This document shows positions 60,720 to 64,000 of a stretch of DNA of 64,000 nt, in pieces (the stretch's first letter is position 1; every line of letters begins with the position of its first letter). The notes below the pieces were generated by a model. It worked only from the letters and a program-made list of their open reading frames with translations. It searched no databases and was not told the DNA's origin. Origin of the DNA: DSYU01 sp964437595 (GTDB lineage Bacteria; Chloroflexota; Anaerolineae; Anaerolineales; Anaerolineaceae); the NCBI GenBank assembly GCA_964437595.1, contig CAYTHO010000001.1:1-64000 (forward strand). The letters are read 5' to 3'. The position numbers and the translations under genes are program-made.

Positions 60720-60750
60720 TAGTCAGTATATACGCGAGCCAAGTATTCGT

Positions 60751-60756
60751 TATAAT
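60751..60756 (+). promoter_or_regulatory. Possible -10 box before the tyrosine kinase gene
   Basis: Perfect TATAAT about 75 bases before the ATG at 60831, in a 111-base gap; no good -35 is seen at 17 bases. An internal promoter is possible. Confidence 0.35.
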
Positions 60757-60830
60757 GTAGATGTCAATTGGGGACTATCCTTCTCGAGAGGATATTCCTA
60801 TGGGGTTACCGAGAAGGGTGGACAAAAAAG

Positions 60831-62492
60831 ATGGGCATAAAATCGTATTTCACTCCCCTGATTAAGTATTGGTGGTTGCTGGCAGCCGCCGCTGTAGTAG
60901 CGGCGGTAGCAAGTTTTATTGTCGTAAACCAGCAGCCGCTCATTTACCAATCACGGGCGACGATGATTGTTGGACGAGCGATATTTGAAGCGAATCCATC
61001 AAGTAATGATCTCTGGCTTGGGCAGCAGCTCGCCAGTTACTACGCTGACATTGGCATGCGCAGCGAGGTTTACGGAGCGACAAGGGAGGCGTTAGGCCTG
61101 CCAAAACTTCCAACCTATTCCATTAATCCCTTGCCAAACAGCCAGATGCTTGAGATTTTGGTGAACGACAGCAACCCTGCGCGCGCGCAGGCAGTAGCGA
61201 ATGAGCTGGCAAACCAACTGATCAAGGCCAGCCCAACATCGAATGAAAACCAGGGCACAGAACGCCAGGCCTTTCTAGAAGAGCAGATTTCGTATGTGGA
61301 AGGGAAAATTCGCGAAACGCTGGAAGAGATCGATAAAGCAGAGCGACAGTTAAGCGAAATGAATAGCGCGCGGCAGATTGCCGATGCGCAGAATCAATTA
61401 TCGGCGCTGCAGAATAAATTGGCCAGCCTGCAAACAAACTATGCTTCTCTTATCTCAAACACCACGCAGGGCGCTACCAATACGTTGACAATCATCGAGC
61501 CTGCTTCACTGCCCAGGGAGCCTATTGGCCCACAGCGGATCATCATCGTCATCATGACGGCTATGATTGCAGCCGTTATTGCTGCCGCAGCGGCTTACCT
61601 GCTTGAATACCTGGACGACACATTAAAGTCACCGGAAGATGTGGCGAATATATTGCAGCATCCGGTGCTTGCCAATATCCCACTCATTCCCAGTTCCGAA
61701 ATTCCGAAGGATAAAGATCGGTCATTCATTTATTCTTCAATAAACCCGCGATCAATCGTCGCCGAAGAGTTTCGCCTGCTGCGCATCAATTTGGAATTCT
61801 CGGGCATCGATAGGGAACTGAAAAAGATCTTTGTCACCAGCCCAAATCCAGCCGAGGGGAAATCCTCCGCGGCAAGCAACCTTGCTGCGGTTATTGCACA
61901 AAGTGGCAAGAAAGTGATATTGGTCGATGCTGATTTTCGTAATCCCAGTATCAATCAATATTTTAATATCTCAAACGAACGCGGTTTAAGCGATGTTTTT
62001 CGCGAGAACCTCGATATCTGGGAGATCACCCAGCAGTGGCAGGAGAGCAATTTGTGGATTATTCCCACCGGCCCAACGCCGCCCAACCCGATTGACCTGC
62101 TCAGTTCAAATAAAATGACCCAGATCATCGAAGAATTGGGAAAGTTTTATGATATGGTGATTATCGATGGCCCGCCGGTGATTTTGCCAGATGCCATTGT
62201 CCTCTCTACGAAAGTGGACGGGGTCTTGCTGGTGGTGGCCCATTCTGTAACGCGCAAAGACAACGCACGTGCGAAAATAAAACAGCTCGAACAGGCCCGT
62301 GCGCGGATTCTGGGGATCATCATTAACAAGGTTCCGCAAGGGCGTTCGACTTACTATAACCGCGGGTACTACTACCGCGATTCGGGTAAGGGCGGCGGCA
62401 GCGAGCCTCAGCCAGAAAAGGCCAATGGTGTGGCCGCGAAACTACCCGCGGTTTTCGCGCGGCTTGTGTCGGGAGGAAAAAACGGGAAGTAG
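60831..62492 (+). CDS. Wzz/Wzc-like chain-length protein with BY-kinase domain, 553 aa
   Basis: Residues 1-265 are Wzz-like with membrane helices near 15-35 and 240-265 and a coiled coil (about 150-205). The BY-kinase domain has PNPAEGKSSAASNLA (Walker A), KVILVDADFRNPS (A') and YDMVIIDGPPV (B), then a tyrosine cluster GRSTYYNRGYYYRDSG near residue 505. Controls polymer length and export through autophosphorylation. Start ATG 60831 with AGGGTGG upstream. Confidence 0.9.
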   Translation: MGIKSYFTPLIKYWWLLAAAAVVAAVASFIVVNQQPLIYQSRATMIVGRAIFEANPSSNDLWLGQQLASYYADIGMRSEVYGATREALGLPKLPTYSINPLPNSQMLEILVNDSNPARAQAVANELANQLIKASPTSNENQGTERQAFLEEQISYVEGKIRETLEEIDKAERQLSEMNSARQIADAQNQLSALQNKLASLQTNYASLISNTTQGATNTLTIIEPASLPREPIGPQRIIIVIMTAMIAAVIAAAAAYLLEYLDDTLKSPEDVANILQHPVLANIPLIPSSEIPKDKDRSFIYSSINPRSIVAEEFRLLRINLEFSGIDRELKKIFVTSPNPAEGKSSAASNLAAVIAQSGKKVILVDADFRNPSINQYFNISNERGLSDVFRENLDIWEITQQWQESNLWIIPTGPTPPNPIDLLSSNKMTQIIEELGKFYDMVIIDGPPVILPDAIVLSTKVDGVLLVVAHSVTRKDNARAKIKQLEQARARILGIIINKVPQGRSTYYNRGYYYRDSGKGGGSEPQPEKANGVAAKLPAVFARLVSGGKNGK

Positions 62493-62564
62493 GTTTGTGG
62501 TTCGTATCACTGGAATGGTGCGAGTTCCAGTCCGAACATCGAACATGCATTGCCGGTACCAACC

Positions 62565-63794
62565 ATGAATATATTATTCCTGACCCAAGTCCTTCCGTTC
62601 CCACCAGACGCGGGCCCAAAGGTGAAAACCTGGCAGGTGCTTCGTTATCTTCACAAAGCCGGTCATAAGATTACGCTGGTTTCCTTTGTCAGGCAGGAAG
62701 AAGAAAAGCATATCCCTGAGATCCAGAAACTTGGAATTCAGGTTCACGCGGTTCCTATGCGGCGCAACCGCCTGATGGATGTCGTTTACTGGTTGCGCAG
62801 CATTGTGCGAGGCACCCCCTTTTTGATCGAAAGGGATAACCTTCCTGCCATGCGGGCAACGCTGCGCCGCTTATCATTTTCGGAAACGTTTGATGTCTTT
62901 CACGCTGACCAGCTCACGATGACCCAGTTCTGGTCGAGCGTGGTGCGTGCTGGCGGGTCAAAAAAAACGCTTTTCCGGGTTTTTGATGCGCACAATGCCA
63001 CATGGAAGATTGTTGAGCGGATGCAGGAAAATGCCTGGAACATCCTGAAGCCTGTCTTAGCGCTCGAATCAAAGCGCATAAAGGAATATGAAGGCAGGAT
63101 CGTTTGCGAATTTGAAAAAACAACAGCAGTAACCGAGATCGACCGAGACCTGCTGCTTGAGGCCGCGAATTCGGTGCGCGGTAAGTCTGGCGCGCCAATC
63201 AGCCATATTGACTGTATCCCCATCGCGGTGGATACCGGGGAACTGCAGCCGGTGAAGCATAGGGAAGGCTCGATCAATATCGTGACCCTAGGAACGCTGC
63301 GATATCCACCCAATGCGGATGGTATCCGCTGGTTTATTCAAAAAGTACTTCCATTGATCGTAAACGAACTGCCAGCGATTAACCTGACGGTGATTGGCAA
63401 AAACCCTCCACCTGACTTTCTGCAGGCTGCCCAACAAAACCCGAATGCTGTAGAAGTAACAGGCTTTGTTGAAAACCTGACCCCCTATCTTGAGCGTGCC
63501 TGCCTTATGGTTGTTCCTGTGCGGGTGGGAAGCGGGATGCGCGTGCGCATATTGGAAGGCTTCGCGCGCGGCGTGCCCGTTGTCACGACAACCATCGGAT
63601 TGGAGGGCATTAATGCACAACCGGGGGAAGATGTTCTGGTTGCGGATGAACCAGAAGCCTTTGCCAGGGCTGTGATTCGTTTAGTGCAAGACCCGGCCTT
63701 GCGGGTGCGTCTTGCGGAAAATGGCCGTCGCCTTGCAGAGACCACCTATGACTGGCAGGTTGTGTTAAAGAAGATGGATACCATCTACGCGTGA
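62565..63794 (+). CDS. Family 4 glycosyltransferase, 409 aa
   Basis: GT-B: ILFLTQVLPFPPDAGPKVKT, INIVTLGTLRYPPNADGIRWFI, LMVVPVRVGSGMRVRILEGFARGVPVVTTTIGLEGI. Start ATG 62565; the frame extends five codons upstream without support. Similar to 56352-57524. Confidence 0.88.
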   Translation: MNILFLTQVLPFPPDAGPKVKTWQVLRYLHKAGHKITLVSFVRQEEEKHIPEIQKLGIQVHAVPMRRNRLMDVVYWLRSIVRGTPFLIERDNLPAMRATLRRLSFSETFDVFHADQLTMTQFWSSVVRAGGSKKTLFRVFDAHNATWKIVERMQENAWNILKPVLALESKRIKEYEGRIVCEFEKTTAVTEIDRDLLLEAANSVRGKSGAPISHIDCIPIAVDTGELQPVKHREGSINIVTLGTLRYPPNADGIRWFIQKVLPLIVNELPAINLTVIGKNPPPDFLQAAQQNPNAVEVTGFVENLTPYLERACLMVVPVRVGSGMRVRILEGFARGVPVVTTTIGLEGINAQPGEDVLVADEPEAFARAVIRLVQDPALRVRLAENGRRLAETTYDWQVVLKKMDTIYA

Positions 63795-64000
63795 ATATCC
63801 TTTTTCTCGTTCCCTACGCTCCTAACAAAATTCGCGTTCGACCCGACAGCCTGATTCGATACTTATCAGCGCGTGGGAATACAGTCACCCTGCTGACAAT
63901 TTATTCGAATGAAATGGATAAGGCAGCTATCCGCGCGCTGGAAGCGGATGGAATCCAGGTGTACGCATATCCTTTGCCAGCCTGGCGGTCGTTGATGAAC
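63791..64000 (+). CDS. Partial glycosyltransferase (N-terminus), cut by window end
   Basis: GTG at 63791 overlaps the stop of the preceding gene (GTGA) and opens a frame to the end of the window. It begins VNILFLVPYAPNKIRVRPDS, then LIRYLSARGNTVTLLTIY, the N-terminal Rossmann opening of a family 4 glycosyltransferase. Only 70 codons are visible. Confidence 0.75.
   Translation, partial: MNILFLVPYAPNKIRVRPDSLIRYLSARGNTVTLLTIYSNEMDKAAIRALEADGIQVYAYPLPAWRSLMN

Overview
The window looks like part of a Chloroflexota genome, probably Anaerolineae-like. The grounds are an exosortase with a very large PEP-CTERM integral membrane protein, several TTG/GTG starts, and the particular mix of exopolysaccharide genes; the species cannot be named from sequence alone. 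There are two very different parts: a GC-rich integrated phage-like element (1 to about 11,819) and a long, mostly plus-strand chromosomal stretch for exosortase sorting and surface-polysaccharide synthesis (about 12,090 to 64,000).

Element, 1-11,819. Its left end lies outside the window. Nearly all genes run leftward: a par-like module (small genes, ParA, an RHH protein and a CGCAACC iteron array), a GIY-YIG-like protein, a winged-helix replication protein whose gene contains palindromes and DnaA boxes, small zinc-ribbon proteins, a DnaQ-like exonuclease, both terminase subunits, a protease-scaffold-capsid fusion, a decoration-like protein, a holin-like protein and the start of a further structural gene. 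The tyrosine integrase is the only rightward gene and sits beside a 3' fragment of tRNA-Lys(UUU), which marks the right attachment site. Replication, partition, packaging and integration genes together suggest a phage-plasmid lifestyle. No portal gene was recognised in the visible part.

Exosortase locus, 12,091-19,724. After an SDR (minus) and a HAD phosphatase (plus) comes an operon of PadR regulator, HAAS-domain membrane protein, multi-TM protein, exosortase fused to an EpsI-like domain, and a 960-residue VIT/vWA protein ending in a VPEP sorting signal. A strong sigma70-type promoter and a near-perfect palindrome lie in front of padR.

Polysaccharide locus, 20,039-64,000. It opens with a polyprenyl-phosphate sugar transferase, then heptose-pathway genes (GHMP kinase, SIS isomerase fused to GAF, and an antisense GmhB phosphatase), an acetyltransferase and a DPM1-like glycosyltransferase. 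A decoration-type module follows (B12 radical SAM, acyl carrier protein, AMP ligase, glutamine-dependent asparagine synthase family, membrane-anchored SGNH-like protein, NadE-like synthetase), then extracytoplasmic proteins (BNR propeller, Tat/lipobox DUF362, acyltransferase 3, a 1277-residue PQQ-type propeller protein, a second BNR protein). The remainder is the export and assembly part: Wzt/Wzm ABC transporter, pyruvyl transferase, a GDP-mannose-dehydrogenase-like enzyme, ten glycosyltransferases (one cut by the window end), a Wzy/ligase-like membrane protein, a nucleotidyltransferase and a Wzc-like tyrosine kinase. Short gaps and ATGA/GTGA overlaps suggest long co-transcribed units.
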